DNA from: an uncultured Pseudomonadota bacterium
GTDB lineage: Bacteria > Desulfobacterota > BSN033 > UBA1163
Length of the DNA: 36,893 bases
Assembly (NCBI GenBank): GCA_937124575.1
Contig: CAKZKY010000494.1
Span: 1-36,893 of the forward strand
Direction of reading: 5' to 3'
In this document: one piece after another, positions 1 through 8,985 of the stretch
Numbering within the stretch: the stretch's first letter is position 1
Layout of the letters: every line of letters starts with the position of its first letter
The notes under the pieces: model-generated
What the model saw: only the letters and a program-made list of their open reading frames with translations
What the model was told of the DNA's origin: nothing
The model's database searches: none
Program-made: the position numbers and the translations under genes

Positions 1-46
1 AGACCGTTTTTTATTTTTAAGGATTACTCTCCCATTGAAATTTTTA

Positions 47-75
47 TTGACAATAAAAACGCATTTCATTTAAGT
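47..75 (+). promoter_or_regulatory. possible sigma-70 promoter for the TRAP permease
   Basis: A perfect TTGACA -35 box at 47-52 is followed after 17 bases by TTAAGT, a weak -10 box. It lies 60 bases before the TRAP permease start in an AT-rich stretch. No gene is visible in bases 1-134. The substrate-binding protein that normally accompanies such a permease is not in the window and could lie just upstream. Confidence 0.3.
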
Positions 76-134
76 TAAAGTGGTTTTAAAACGAGGTCGG
101 TTGAATATCAAAATCAAAGCCAGAAAGGGATATT

Positions 135-2078
135 ATGGAAGTCGAAGAGAAGAAACCCTTTGAAGAAGCCATTATCACGGAGGAAGCTCTCAGGGAGGCA
201 GAAAAATATATCGAAGAGGAAGAAGGGCCCTCCCGAAGGCTTTCAGGAAAGATGGACATTTTTATCACGGCGGTCGCAGTGGTGATGTCGCTCATCCATC
301 TCTATGCCGCCGTTGGCATTATTATGACCCAGGTCCTCAGAGGCATTCACGTGATGTTCGTCCTCTTTCTTTCCTTTCTGGTCTTTCCCTCTTTCAAGCG
401 ATTTAAAAACCGAATCATCTGGTATGATTACATCCTTGCGCTTCTGGGCATTGCTGTCATTGTCTACATGTTAATTGATTTCGATGCCTTCATCTATCGG
501 TCGGTCGTTCCGAACTCTTGGGATATCTTTTTCGGTGTCCTTCTGATCTTTTTGGTATTAGAGGCAACCCGGCGGACAACGGGCTGGATCATGCCTGCCG
601 TCGTTATTGCCTTTATCATTTACGCATTTATTGGACCCGAACTGCCAAAGCCCTGGACACACCGAGGATATGACATTGACCGTCTGGTTGGCCATATGTA
701 CATGACCCTTGAGGGAATCTTCGGCGTTCCGATCGATGTCTCCTCTACGTTTATTATCCTCTTCACTATCTATGGAGCTTTTCTTGAATTCTCCGGAGCA
801 GGAAAATTCTTCATTGACTTCTCCTTTGCAGCCATGGGAGGAAAACCGACCGGTGCAGGACGAACGGTTACTTTGGCCTCATTCCTTCTTGGGGGCCCTT
901 CCGGAAGTGGGGTGGCAACCACAGTCACTCTGGGATCCGTTGCCTACCCCATGTTAGCCAAGGCAGGCTACAGTAAAGATGCTGCAGGAGGGCTCCTCTC
1001 AGCAGGTGGGATTGGAGCCATTCTCTCGCCGCCAGTACTCGGAGCAGCCGCTTTTCTCATCGCCGAGTTTTTAAAAATCTCCTATCTCGATGTGATCATC
1101 ATGGCCTGTATCCCAACCTGCCTCTACTACTGGTCCATCTTTTTGATGGTGGAGATCGATGCGAAGAAGTTCGGAGTCAAAGAGATCGCCGTCGATAAGA
1201 CCTATAGCCTCTGGCAACTCACCTATCTCTATGGATTTCATTTTATTTCGCTGATCGCCATTGTAGCGATCATGGTCCTCGGTTATACCCCGATCATGGC
1301 GGTCTTCTGGGCAACGGTCGTTGCCTTTGCAGTAAGCTTCATCCGAAGAGACACAGCCCTCACCCCCGCAAAACTGGTAAAGGCATTGAGGGGAGGATCC
1401 ATCGGTGTCTTAAGCGTTGCCTCAACCTGTGCAGCAGCTGGGATCATTGTGGGTGTCGTCACGCTCACCGGTCTGGGATTGAAATTTAGCTCAATCATCA
1501 TTGCCTACGCCGGTGGAAGCCTGTTGCTGACGGCCATCTATACGGCCATCATCGTCTGGGTGATCGGATTGGCCGTTCCAGTCACCGCTTCCTACATCAT
1601 CTCCGCAGTCATCGCGGCGCCAGCATTAATCCAGCTTGGGGTTCCTGACTTTGCGGCTCACATGTTTGTCTTCTACTATGCCATCCTCTCGGAGGTCTCT
1701 CCTCCTACGGCTCTGTCCTGCTTTGCTGCGGCTGCCCTGACCAAAGGGAATCCCTACAAGACCACCATGTATGCGTGGAAATATACCCTGCCCGCATTTA
1801 TCGTGCCCTTCATGTTCACGCTCGACCCCAAAGGAGCTGGCATCCTTTTGAAGGGATCGGTAATCGATGTGATCTGGACGACGATTACGGCTTTCATCGG
1901 TATTATTGCCTTAGCAGGAGGAGTGGAGAACTGGCTCATCAAACAGACCACCCTCTATGAACGAATCATGTTCTTGGCAGCAGGGTTGCTTTTGTTCTAT
2001 CCCATTCCTATCTGTGATCTCATTGGGTTTGGTCTATTGATCCTTGCCCTCCTTTCAAATAAATTAAGAAAAGGATGA
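135..2078 (+). CDS. TRAP transporter fused permease (4TM/12TM, TAXI type)
   Basis: Inner-membrane permease of a tripartite ATP-independent periplasmic transporter, in which the small (DctQ-like) and large (DctM-like) subunits are fused; it would take up a carboxylate-type solute using an ion gradient and an external binding protein. The 647-residue product has an acidic cytoplasmic N-terminus of about 40 residues, then hydrophobic segments to the end. The glycine-rich DctM signature is visible around residues 255-300 (GGPSGSGVATT, then SAGGIGAILSPPVLGA). The start is supported by AAAGGGA a few bases upstream. Fused permeases of this class usually work with TAXI-family binding proteins; none is in view, so the substrate is unknown. 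Its stop overlaps the next start by 4 bp (ATGA), so the two genes are probably co-translated. Confidence 0.9.
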   Translation: MEVEEKKPFEEAIITEEALREAEKYIEEEEGPSRRLSGKMDIFITAVAVVMSLIHLYAAVGIIMTQVLRGIHVMFVLFLSFLVFPSFKRFKNRIIWYDYILALLGIAVIVYMLIDFDAFIYRSVVPNSWDIFFGVLLIFLVLEATRRTTGWIMPAVVIAFIIYAFIGPELPKPWTHRGYDIDRLVGHMYMTLEGIFGVPIDVSSTFIILFTIYGAFLEFSGAGKFFIDFSFAAMGGKPTGAGRTVTLASFLLGGPSGSGVATTVTLGSVAYPMLAKAGYSKDAAGGLLSAGGIGAILSPPVLGAAAFLIAEFLKISYLDVIIMACIPTCLYYWSIFLMVEIDAKKFGVKEIAVDKTYSLWQLTYLYGFHFISLIAIVAIMVLGYTPIMAVFWATVVAFAVSFIRRDTALTPAKLVKALRGGSIGVLSVASTCAAAGIIVGVVTLTGLGLKFSSIIIAYAGGSLLLTAIYTAIIVWVIGLAVPVTASYIISAVIAAPALIQLGVPDFAAHMFVFYYAILSEVSPPTALSCFAAAALTKGNPYKTTMYAWKYTLPAFIVPFMFTLDPKGAGILLKGSVIDVIWTTITAFIGIIALAGGVENWLIKQTTLYERIMFLAAGLLLFYPIPICDLIGFGLLILALLSNKLRKG

Positions 2079-3115
2079 TCTCTGTTCTAAAAATCTTTCT
2101 GCTCTTGTCATGCCTGGTCCTTCTACCGGGTTGCGGAAATCTTCTCTATATCTCCAAATTGGGGTGGCATCAGTCCTTTATCACTTTTCATAGCATTCCT
2201 ATCCAGGAGGTTTTAGCGGATCAAGCTCTGGAAGATGAGACAAAGGAAAAGATCCTCTTTATCCACGAGGTGAAGCGTTTTGGCGAAGAGAGACTGGGAT
2301 TACAAAGAACGGGGAGCTACACCAAATATTTTGAACTCCATCGGCCGATCCTTCATATGATTACGGCCAGCCAAAAAGATCGCTTTGAACTCTATTCCTG
2401 GAAATTTCCTATTATCGGGAGAGTGACCTATAAAAGTTTTTTCACTCTGGAGGGAGCCCTGAAGGAGAAGAAGGCTCTGGAGATAAAGGATTATGACGTC
2501 TGCATTCAGCAGGCAGCGGCCTACAGCACACTCGGATGGTTGAAGGACCCCATCTTTTCGACCATGCTCCGATGGGATGAACCAACCTTAGCCAACGTCA
2601 TTCTCCATGAGATGGTCCATGCTACCATCTATTTTAAAGGAGAAACCGATCTGAACGAACAGCTTGCGACTTTCATCGGAAATCGGGGAACCATCGATTT
2701 TTTAGCCGAGAAATACGGCTCCGGCTCAAAGGAGGTGGCCCTTGCGGTCGCTTATCTTCATGATGATCTGCTATTGGCAAAGTGGATTGACGAGGCTTAT
2801 AGGCAATTATCAGCCTTCTATGCTCAACCTATTTCGAGAGAGGAGAAGTTGGAAGGAAGGGAAAGAATCTTTGAGTCCATTCGAGAGAAGTTTGCAGAGA
2901 TTCGAGAACAGTTTAAGACTGATGGTTACAGAGGATTAGAGAGACGGAAACTGAACAATGCCGTTCTTATGGCCTATCGGCGATACTTCCAACGCCCCGA
3001 CCGATTCGAAGCCCTTTATGAAAAACTGGGACGGAATCTTAGAAAGTTCGTTGAATATTTCAAAGAGATAAAATCTTCAGGTGACAAAAAGGCTTTAATT
3101 TCTTTTTTGGAGTAA
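2075..3115 (+). CDS. lipoprotein zinc aminopeptidase (PF10023-like)
   Basis: Predicted membrane-anchored metallopeptidase. The first 20 residues are a lipoprotein signal peptide ending in the lipobox LLPGC (Cys20). The zinc-binding motif HEMVH lies at residues 178-182, preceded by the helix LANVIL, and a possible third ligand Glu sits in NEQLATFIG near residue 195. Length (346 aa) and overall arrangement fit the putative aminopeptidase family PF10023 (DUF2265), known mainly from proteobacteria. It overlaps the TRAP permease by 4 bp. Peptide trimming in the periplasm is a reasonable role, but the substrate is not known. It converges with the inositol-phosphate synthase gene across a 34-bp gap. 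Confidence 0.8.
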   Translation: MISVLKIFLLLSCLVLLPGCGNLLYISKLGWHQSFITFHSIPIQEVLADQALEDETKEKILFIHEVKRFGEERLGLQRTGSYTKYFELHRPILHMITASQKDRFELYSWKFPIIGRVTYKSFFTLEGALKEKKALEIKDYDVCIQQAAAYSTLGWLKDPIFSTMLRWDEPTLANVILHEMVHATIYFKGETDLNEQLATFIGNRGTIDFLAEKYGSGSKEVALAVAYLHDDLLLAKWIDEAYRQLSAFYAQPISREEKLEGRERIFESIREKFAEIREQFKTDGYRGLERRKLNNAVLMAYRRYFQRPDRFEALYEKLGRNLRKFVEYFKEIKSSGDKKALISFLE

Positions 3116-3149
3116 TTTTAAATCCGCAGTCCGCAATCTAAAATCTCTA

Positions 3150-4262
3150 TTACCTCTCCCTCTTCCCCTTGATGAACTCCTCAACCATCTGTTTGGCTTC
3201 GTTGTCAGGAATTTGTAAGGGTGGATGCTTCATCGCATAGGCAGAGATGGAAAGGAGGGGACCACCGATCCCACGATTACGAGCAATCTTACAGCATCGG
3301 ATAGCATCAACGGTTATCCCTCCGCTATTGGGAGAATCCTCTACGGAGAGTCTCAATTCGAGGTTGAGCGGGACCTCAGCAAATCCTCTTCCCTCCATGC
3401 GTAGGAAACAGACTTTGTTATCATTCTGCCATGGGACATAATCCGAAGGACCAATGTGGATATTTTCTGGCTCAAGGGGGACACCCAATTGGGACTGAAT
3501 GGCTTCGGTCTTTGAGATTCGTTTGTTCTTTAAGCGATTCCGATTGAGCATATTGAGAAAGTCGGTATTTCCACCCGTATTAATTTGATAGGTTCGATCC
3601 AATTTGACTCCCCGATCTTCAAAGAGTTTTGCTAAGGCTCGGTGGATGATCGTGGCTCCCATCTGAGATTTGACATCATCCCCAATAACAGGGATTCCCT
3701 TCTCTTCGAATCGTTTCGACCATATTGGATCTGAGACGATGAAACTGGGCATACAGTTGATCAAACTGACTCCTGTATTCAAGCAGGCTTCCGCATAGAA
3801 TTGGGTTGCAAGATCCGACCCCACGGGAAGATAATTGAGAAGGATTTCAACCCCAGACTCCTTGAGGACCTTTTCCACATTGCAGGGCTTCTCATTGGCC
3901 ACCATAAAAATACGGTCTTCAGGGTAATCTTTCATGTGATCTGAAACACCATCAAGCACCTCGCCCATGGAGACAACGACGCCGGAATCGTTAAATTGCG
4001 AGAAGATGGTCTTTGTGCAATTGGGCTTGGCGAAGATGGCTTCTCTTAGGGGCTTCCCCACCTTTCTCCGGTCAATGTCAAAAGCCGCACCCACTTCAAT
4101 ATCCCAGGGGCGATAACCACCGAGATCCAAATGCATCAAACCCAGAGGATCGAATTTAGGATTCTTGCGGCTGAGATCCCTATAGAATTCAATCCCTTGG
4201 ATGAGAGCACTGGCACAGTTTCCGACACCTACGATGGCAATTCGGATCGAATTCTTCTTCAT
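3150..4262 (-). CDS. inositol-3-phosphate synthase
   Basis: Converts glucose-6-phosphate to 1L-myo-inositol-1-phosphate with NAD, the first step to inositol lipids or inositol-phosphate solutes. The 370-residue protein starts with a Rossmann NAD-binding loop (VGVGNCASAL near residues 11-20) and carries the family motifs NTGGNTDFLNM and DSPNSGGITVDAIRC. The length matches the short, actinobacterial/archaeal-type synthase rather than the longer eukaryotic one. It is monocistronic as far as seen and divergent from the deoxyhypusine-synthase-like gene. A promoter is visible upstream. A possible product is an inositol phospholipid or a di-inositol-phosphate osmolyte; no partner gene in the window decides this. 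Confidence 0.92.
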   Translation of the reverse strand: MKKNSIRIAIVGVGNCASALIQGIEFYRDLSRKNPKFDPLGLMHLDLGGYRPWDIEVGAAFDIDRRKVGKPLREAIFAKPNCTKTIFSQFNDSGVVVSMGEVLDGVSDHMKDYPEDRIFMVANEKPCNVEKVLKESGVEILLNYLPVGSDLATQFYAEACLNTGVSLINCMPSFIVSDPIWSKRFEEKGIPVIGDDVKSQMGATIIHRALAKLFEDRGVKLDRTYQINTGGNTDFLNMLNRNRLKNKRISKTEAIQSQLGVPLEPENIHIGPSDYVPWQNDNKVCFLRMEGRGFAEVPLNLELRLSVEDSPNSGGITVDAIRCCKIARNRGIGGPLLSISAYAMKHPPLQIPDNEAKQMVEEFIKGKRER

Positions 4263-4311
4263 AAGAGTTCAACCTTTCCGTAACCATCTTATCTTTTTTT
4301 TCAATTCCAAA

Positions 4312-4340
4312 TTACTATCTCATTTCATTTCGAATGTCAA
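4312..4340 (-). promoter_or_regulatory. sigma-70 promoter of the inositol-phosphate synthase gene
   Basis: Read on the minus strand, TTGACA (plus positions 4335-4340) is followed after 17 bases by TAGTAA (4312-4317). The start codon lies about 50 bases downstream of the -10 box. The consensus -35 box makes this a credible main promoter. Confidence 0.55.
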
Positions 4341-4413
4341 GAAATTTGGCAAACTATGAAAATATATCCTTAAGTTATAATCCGATCGTCTCTTGATAAA
4401 AGGGCTTTTTTTC

Positions 4414-4441
4414 TTGACTTATTTTTTTTTATCTGTTAACT
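4414..4441 (+). promoter_or_regulatory. possible sigma-70 promoter of the DHS-like gene
   Basis: TTGACT at 4414-4419 is separated by 16 bases, mostly T, from TTAACT at 4436-4441. The start codon of the deoxyhypusine-synthase-like gene is 40 bases downstream. The -10 box is only a moderate match. Confidence 0.4.
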
Positions 4442-4481
4442 TCGCCAAAAAAATCAACCATCAGGGTAAGGTATCTCTCTA

Positions 4482-5531
4482 ATGAAGAAGAAAGAAAAAA
4501 CAGCTCTTCTCCATCAGCCTGTCCGTTCACTCGACATGAAAAAGACCAGAAGCCTCTACGATCTGGTCCAGGCCTTTCAATACACTTCCTTTCAGAGCCG
4601 GAATCTCTATAAATGTTTCGATGTCTTTCGAAAGATGCTGGCCGATCCAGCCTGCGTCATCTTCATGGGATTGTCCGGTGCCATGATCCCGGGCGGAATG
4701 CGAAGGGTGATCCGGGACATGATCGAGATGAAATTGGTTGACGTCCTTGTCTCAACCGGTGCGAATATCTTTCACGATCTCTTTGAAGGATTCGGATATC
4801 GACATTATATCGGATCGGTCGAAGGAGATGACGATGCTCTACGAAAACATCGGATCGTGCGGGTCTATGATGCCCTGATGGACGATCAGGAGATCAATGA
4901 GGTCATCTACCTCCTCTCCGAGATCCCAGAAGAATTAGGCGAGAGAGTGGTCTCCTCAAGGCGATATTTGGAGGTTTTAGGAAATCGTCTCCAGGACGAT
5001 GAATCAATTCTGAAGACAGCTGCCCGCTGGGGCGTTCCAATCTTTGTCCCTGCCCTCAGTGATAGCTCAATTGGCATTGGATTATCATTTCTCCATGCCC
5101 GAAAAAAGGACCCTTCTGAGGGGGTAATCATCGACCAGATCCGAGATAGCTTTGAGATTGCCCAACTGAAACGGATGGCTAAAACCACTGGAGCGATCTA
5201 TATCGGAGGAGGCGTTCCAAAGAATTATATACAGCAATTAGGGCCCGTGAGTGAACTTCTCTTCCGAAAGGAGAGCGGCCACCGTTTTGCCTTTCAGGTG
5301 ACCACGGATGATCCCAAATGGGGCGGTCTCTCGGGTTGCACCTTTGAGGAGGCAAAATCCTGGGGAAAGATTGAAAAGGAATCCGCCTATGCGGTCGTCT
5401 ATATGGATGCAACCATCGCCCTCCCCATCCTGGTCGGAGCCATCTCTCAAGAGGGAAAGATCTACAAAAGAAGAAAGAGACGCCAGTTTATATGGGACAG
5501 GGATCGCCTAAGAGCTATCAAATTGGTCTAA
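4482..5531 (+). CDS. deoxyhypusine synthase family protein
   Basis: Homologue of deoxyhypusine synthase, the enzyme that moves an aminobutyl group from spermidine to eIF5A. Bacteria have no eIF5A, and several bacterial homologues are known or thought to make polyamines such as homospermidine. The 349-residue protein keeps the NAD-binding stretches (GLSGAMIPGGM near 63-73, STGANIFHDLFE near 91-102, GGGVPKNYI near 242-250). It also keeps the catalytic-lysine motif SWGKI (Lys296), equivalent to the lysine in human SWGKI, so it should be active. It stands alone, divergent from inositol-phosphate synthase. The first 20 residues are basic and poorly conserved-looking; Met19 is another possible start. 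Confidence 0.85.
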   Translation: MKKKEKTALLHQPVRSLDMKKTRSLYDLVQAFQYTSFQSRNLYKCFDVFRKMLADPACVIFMGLSGAMIPGGMRRVIRDMIEMKLVDVLVSTGANIFHDLFEGFGYRHYIGSVEGDDDALRKHRIVRVYDALMDDQEINEVIYLLSEIPEELGERVVSSRRYLEVLGNRLQDDESILKTAARWGVPIFVPALSDSSIGIGLSFLHARKKDPSEGVIIDQIRDSFEIAQLKRMAKTTGAIYIGGGVPKNYIQQLGPVSELLFRKESGHRFAFQVTTDDPKWGGLSGCTFEEAKSWGKIEKESAYAVVYMDATIALPILVGAISQEGKIYKRRKRRQFIWDRDRLRAIKLV

Positions 5532-5597
5532 CCTTCCTCCACTCCCGAAAGTGATTCAATCCACTTAAGGTATCTAAATTTAAGAAAAAATTTACGC

Positions 5598-5650
5598 CGT
5601 AAGAAAGCTCCTTGTTAGAAGCTCAGTTTCTATGGGGCTGTGAGCTATAT
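5598..5650 (+). repeat. dispersed intergenic repeat (GTTAGAA/GTTTCTAT family)
   Basis: This segment aligns by eye with 28071-28130: both have CCGTnAGAAAGC, then TTAnAAGCT, then GTTTCTAT and GGnnTGTnAG. The copy here is about 10 bases shorter in the middle. It occupies non-coding DNA after the DHS-like gene. Related short pieces, AAATCCCCTAAC at 5730-5741 and 5940-5951, lie in the same gap. Confidence 0.5.
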
Positions 5651-5761
5651 GGTTGGAAAGGTTCAAACTTTTTTATGGATTTTACACCCATTCATTACAT
5701 CCAATTCAAGCCGTTCTTCAAACAGACTAAAATCCCCTAACAGCATTCAATGACCAATAGG

Positions 5762-5789
5762 TTGAAAATGGGATGTCAATGGTTATAAT
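5762..5789 (+). promoter_or_regulatory. strong sigma-70 promoter upstream of the clpX-like gene
   Basis: TTGAAA at 5762-5767 is followed after 16 bases by a perfect TATAAT at 5784-5789. Transcription would start near 5796, leaving a leader of about 180 nt before the ClpX-like start codon. This is among the best promoters in the window. Confidence 0.65.
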
Positions 5790-5795
5790 ATAGTA

Positions 5796-5912
5796 GTAAT
5801 GGAGCCCAATGGACAAAGCTCGTGGTTCCCAAGAAACGCATGCAAGGGGCAAACATCTTGTACCAAAGGACCCATTTAGCCACGGGTAGAACCCGTGGTC
5901 CTCTTTATTCGG
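5796..5912 (+). ncRNA. candidate structured leader or small RNA, family unknown
   Basis: Starting at the predicted transcription start is a segment with no credible ORF and clear pairing potential. CCACGGGT (5880-5887) and ACCCGTGG (5891-5898) form a perfect 8-bp stem with a 3-base loop, flanked by GGA/TCC and AAA/TTT arms. The early segment CCCAAT...AAAG (about 5805-5818) can pair with CTTTATTCGGG after the hairpin, giving a closed rod of about 110 nt. The hairpin is followed by a weak U-rich run (TCCTCTTTATT), so it could end a short RNA or act as an attenuator. It contains ACGCA and GGGGCAAAC, recalling GEMM riboswitches, but lacks the rest of that core. Confidence 0.35.
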
Positions 5913-5939
5913 GATAGGTGAAGTCCGATATAAAGTTTC

Positions 5940-5959
5940 AAATCCCCTAACGGGGTAAA
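5940..5959 (-). repeat. inverted copy of TTTACCCCGTTAG repeat
   Basis: The 13 bases at 5947-5959 are the exact reverse complement of 28067-28079 (TTTACCCCGTTAG). The copy also contains a small palindrome, CCCCTAACGGGG, directly in front of the ClpX-like ribosome binding site. The segment AAATCCCCTAAC also occurs 210 bp upstream at 5730-5741. Confidence 0.5.
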
Positions 5960-5976
5960 TAAGGAGTTTGAGGTCC

Positions 5977-7764
5977 ATGAAAGATTCTCATTCGAAAATT
6001 CCTGACCAGAAGGAGTTAGAGAAAGAGCTCAATGAATATCTGGGTAAAAAATATGGAGACCGGATCCGCCTGGTCGTTCCCATGCTCTTTCCCAAACCCC
6101 AGACCGAAGAGATTTCTAAGGATGAGAAAGAGATCGGCGAAAAAAAGAAGAAGATCCAATTTGACCTAAAGCCCGAGGAGTTAGAGGCCTTTCTCAATGA
6201 CTACATCATCCGTCAGGAAGAAGCAAAGGAGATTCTGGCTACCAAGATATGCACCCACTTCAACCGGATCAAGTTCACGGAGTTGACCAAGGGAAAGAAC
6301 CGTTATGAAGGGGTGGGACACATCAAGAATAATATTCTGATGGTCGGTCCAACGGGCGTGGGCAAGACCTACCTGATCAAGTTGATCGCCAAAAAGATCG
6401 GAGTCCCTTTTGTCAAAGGAGACGCCACAAAGTTCAGCGAGACCGGTTATGTGGGCGGGGATGTGGAGGATCTTGTCCGAGATCTCGTTTACGAGGCAAA
6501 CGGTGATATTGAGATGGCCCAGTACGGAATCATCTATATTGATGAGATCGACAAAATCGCCTCATCCAATCATATCATCGGTCCGGATGTCTCAAGGACA
6601 GGGGTCCAGCGGGCTCTCCTCAAACCCATGGAAGAGACGGAGGTGGACCTCCGGGTTCCCCATGATCCCATCTCCCAACTGGAAGCGATCGAACATTATC
6701 GGAGAACAGGTAAGAAAGAAAAACGGACAATCAACACAAGGCATATCCTCTTCATCATGAGCGGAGCCTTCAATGGTTTGGAGGAGATCATCAAGAAGAG
6801 GTTGAATCGGGAGGGGATCGGATTTGGAGCGGAAATCCGTTCTAAAGATGAGAGGGCAGAATACCTCAAGCAGGTGAAGGCGGAGGACTTCATCGCCTAT
6901 GGATTCGAGTCAGAATTCATCGGAAGGCTCCCGGTCACTGCAATTTTTGAAAAACTGGAGATCGAAGATCTCTATGCCATCCTCAAGAATCCCAATAACC
7001 CGATCATTCTTGGGAAGAAGAAGGATTTTAAGTCCTACGGGATCGATATTCAATTTGAGGAAGATGCCCTTTATGAGTTAGCCGTGAAAGCCTACGAAGA
7101 AAGAACCGGAGCACGGGGATTGGTCAGTGCCGTGGAACGGGTGCTTCTCAAATTCGAGAAGAAGCTTCCCTCAACAAACATTCGCCAATTTGTGGTCACC
7201 CGAGAAGTGGTCCAAAACCCAGAACAGGAATTGGAGCGACTGCTCGAGGATCCCATGCACCCCGAGAGGGTGATCCGGTTTGAAAAACTCCTTTCAAAAG
7301 AGAAAAAGGAGATGAAAGAATCGATCTTGAGCAGGGAAGGAGAATTTCGCCGTCGTTATGGGATTGTCTTTCCCGAAAGCAGGATCGATCTTATTGCCCG
7401 TCGTATGGTCGAAAAGGGCTATGATGTCAACACCGTCTTTGAGGAAGTGGTAGAGGTTCAACGGCAGGTCGAGGAGTTTGAGAAAGAGTTTCAGCGGAAA
7501 CATGGAATCCAGCTTCAGTTTGATGTCGAAGCCGTTGATCAGATCACAGAAATGGCCCTTGAAGAAGATATGAAGGCCGAAATGGTTTGTAGCCGATTGT
7601 TAAAGGATTATGAGCACGGAATGAAACTGATCCGGGACCGAATCGGCTGGAAGGCGTTTGTGATTACCAAGGAAGCGATCTCGGACCCGGAGGGATATCT
7701 CAATCGGGTCATCCGTGAGGCCTACAGCAGACGCTTCGATTTAGAAGCGGAAGGTAGTGGATAA
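5977..7764 (+). CDS. ClpX-like AAA+ unfoldase without zinc finger
   Basis: AAA+ protein unfoldase of the ClpX/HslU type. Counting from ATG 5977, it has Walker A GPTGVGKT (124-131), pore loop GYVG (157-160), Walker B YIDEID (187-192) and the ClpX-type C-terminal small domain ([14 protein letters not shown]). The tripeptide IGF (281-283) sits where ClpX contacts ClpP, so it may feed ClpP. Unlike true ClpX it has no N-terminal Cys4 zinc domain; a charged 60-residue region takes its place. It also has about 150 extra residues at the C-terminus, partly coiled and weakly repeated ([19 protein letters not shown] versus [16 protein letters not shown]). A TTG at 5968 is in frame, but AAGGAG at 5961-5966 fits ATG 5977 better. 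Its stop overlaps the DnaJ start (TAATG). Confidence 0.8.
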   Translation: MKDSHSKIPDQKELEKELNEYLGKKYGDRIRLVVPMLFPKPQTEEISKDEKEIGEKKKKIQFDLKPEELEAFLNDYIIRQEEAKEILATKICTHFNRIKFTELTKGKNRYEGVGHIKNNILMVGPTGVGKTYLIKLIAKKIGVPFVKGDATKFSETGYVGGDVEDLVRDLVYEANGDIEMAQYGIIYIDEIDKIASSNHIIGPDVSRTGVQRALLKPMEETEVDLRVPHDPISQLEAIEHYRRTGKKEKRTINTRHILFIMSGAFNGLEEIIKKRLNREGIGFGAEIRSKDERAEYLKQVKAEDFIAYGFESEFIGRLPVTAIFEKLEIEDLYAILKNPNNPIILGKKKDFKSYGIDIQFEEDALYELAVKAYEERTGARGLVSAVERVLLKFEKKLPSTNIRQFVVTREVVQNPEQELERLLEDPMHPERVIRFEKLLSKEKKEMKESILSREGEFRRRYGIVFPESRIDLIARRMVEKGYDVNTVFEEVVEVQRQVEEFEKEFQRKHGIQLQFDVEAVDQITEMALEEDMKAEMVCSRLLKDYEHGMKLIRDRIGWKAFVITKEAISDPEGYLNRVIREAYSRRFDLEAEGSG

Positions 7765-8684
7765 TGGCTCATCGAGATTATTACGAAATTTTAGGGGTCA
7801 GCAAAAGCGCCAGTGACGAAGAGATCAAGCGGGCTTATCGGAAATTGGCGATGAAATACCACCCAGACCGGAATCCAAACAAGAAGGAGGCAGAAGAGCG
7901 CTTCAAAGAGATCAACGAGGCCTATGCCGTCTTAAGCGACAAAGAGAAGCGTAAACAGTACGATACGTTCGGGGCTGAAGGGTTTCGTCAACGATTCACC
8001 CAGGAGGACATCTTCCGGGGATTCGATTTCGAGGAGATTCTTTCGGGCCTCTTTGGAGGAAAGGGACGAAGGGAATTCAAATTCGGAGGAGGAAGGGGAA
8101 GCTTCGATTTTGGAGATCTCTTCCGTGGTTCTTACGGTTTTCAGGATATGGGCCGTATGCCGCAGAAGGGGGAAGACATCCTTTATGAACTCTCGATCTC
8201 ACTCGAAGAGGCTGCCTCAGGAGGAGAGAAGAGGATCTCTTATCGAAAGGATGGTAAGGTGGAGGAGGTCTCCGTAAAGATTCCTAAAGGGATACCAGAA
8301 GGTAAGAAACTGAGGCTTGCCGGAAAAGGAATGGAGGGAAAAAGGGGAGGCCCACCCGGAGATCTCTACCTTCAGATCTCCATCCGGGAACATCCGATCT
8401 TCACTCGTGAAGGGAGCGATCTGATCGTTCAAAAGGAGATTCGTTTTTCAGAGGCTGTTCTGGGAACCTCAATCGAAGTTCCAACGCTCGAGGGACCAAA
8501 GAGGATCGAAGTTCCTCCTGGAACTCAGAGCCATATGAAGATGCGATTAAAGGGGCTTGGCATTCCCCACTTTCAGGCAGAGGGCAGAGGGGATCAGTAT
8601 GTTCAATTGATTGTGAAAGTCCCCAAAAAGGTTTCAGAAAGAGCAAAAGGGCTCATCCAGGAACTTGCCAAAGAAGGCATTTGA
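7764..8684 (+). CDS. DnaJ/CbpA-type co-chaperone
   Basis: Hsp40 co-chaperone that stimulates DnaK ATPase and delivers unfolded proteins. The J domain covers residues 1-70 with HPD at 33-35. A Gly/Phe-rich linker (about 75-130) follows, then two beta-sandwich substrate-binding domains (about 135-300). The Cys-rich zinc-finger repeats of classical DnaJ are absent, so this is the CbpA class; length 306 fits. It overlaps the ClpX-like stop by one base, so the two are translationally coupled. This suggests the co-chaperone passes substrates to the adjacent unfoldase. Confidence 0.9.
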   Translation: MAHRDYYEILGVSKSASDEEIKRAYRKLAMKYHPDRNPNKKEAEERFKEINEAYAVLSDKEKRKQYDTFGAEGFRQRFTQEDIFRGFDFEEILSGLFGGKGRREFKFGGGRGSFDFGDLFRGSYGFQDMGRMPQKGEDILYELSISLEEAASGGEKRISYRKDGKVEEVSVKIPKGIPEGKKLRLAGKGMEGKRGGPPGDLYLQISIREHPIFTREGSDLIVQKEIRFSEAVLGTSIEVPTLEGPKRIEVPPGTQSHMKMRLKGLGIPHFQAEGRGDQYVQLIVKVPKKVSERAKGLIQELAKEGI

Positions 8685-8779
8685 ATTCACTATGTTCGAT
8701 TATCATTTCTCACTCTTCAATTCCCTTCTCTTAAATTCAGAAAGTTGACTGCAGACACCAGATAGAAGACTTCAGATTT

Positions 8780-8824
8780 AATATTCGGAGGCTGGACATC
8801 AGGTGCTCCAGAATATTTTCTCTT
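8780..8824 (+). terminator. possible Rho-independent terminator after the clpX-like/dnaJ-like pair
   Basis: AATATTC plus GGAG (8780-8790) pairs with CTCC plus GAATATT (8806-8817) around a 15-base loop with one bulged A. It is followed by a pyrimidine-rich run (TTCTCTTCTTT). It lies about 95 bases after the DnaJ-like stop. The rest of the 8685-8985 gap shows only the promoter below. Confidence 0.4.
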
Positions 8825-8912
8825 CTTTAGTCTAACGCCTGAACGCCATACTCTGTTTTCTGATGTTTGAGGTCCATGGTCTTAGGTCTGACTCAGAGTC
8901 CTCTCGCCCGCG

Positions 8913-8941
8913 TTGACTTTTACGGTGTTCTGTTATAAATA
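8913..8941 (+). promoter_or_regulatory. sigma-70 promoter of the Lon-like gene
   Basis: TTGACT at 8913-8918 is followed by TATAAA (15-base spacing, 8934-8939) or TAAATA (17-base spacing, 8936-8941). The strong ribosome site AGGAGG at 8971-8976 and ATG 8986 follow. The Lon-like gene therefore probably has its own promoter rather than reading through from dnaJ. Confidence 0.5.
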
Positions 8942-8985
8942 AACCCCAAATAGCCCATTTTCTGCGAATCAGGAGGAAGGAGATC

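Noticed and set aside
5825-5900. GEMM-I c-di-GMP riboswitch
   Set aside because: ACGCA and GGGGCAAAC recall the motif, but the first hairpin is weak and the conserved GCAAAGC strand is missing, so I left the RNA unassigned.
5796-5960. 6S RNA
   Set aside because: A rod-like fold with a 3' side hairpin is suggestive, but I could not define the large central bubble, and the closing stem is imperfect.
5727-5978. 83-residue minus-strand ORF in the gap before the ClpX-like gene
   Set aside because: It runs against the promoter, covers repeats and hairpins, and has no recognisable domain or ribosome site.
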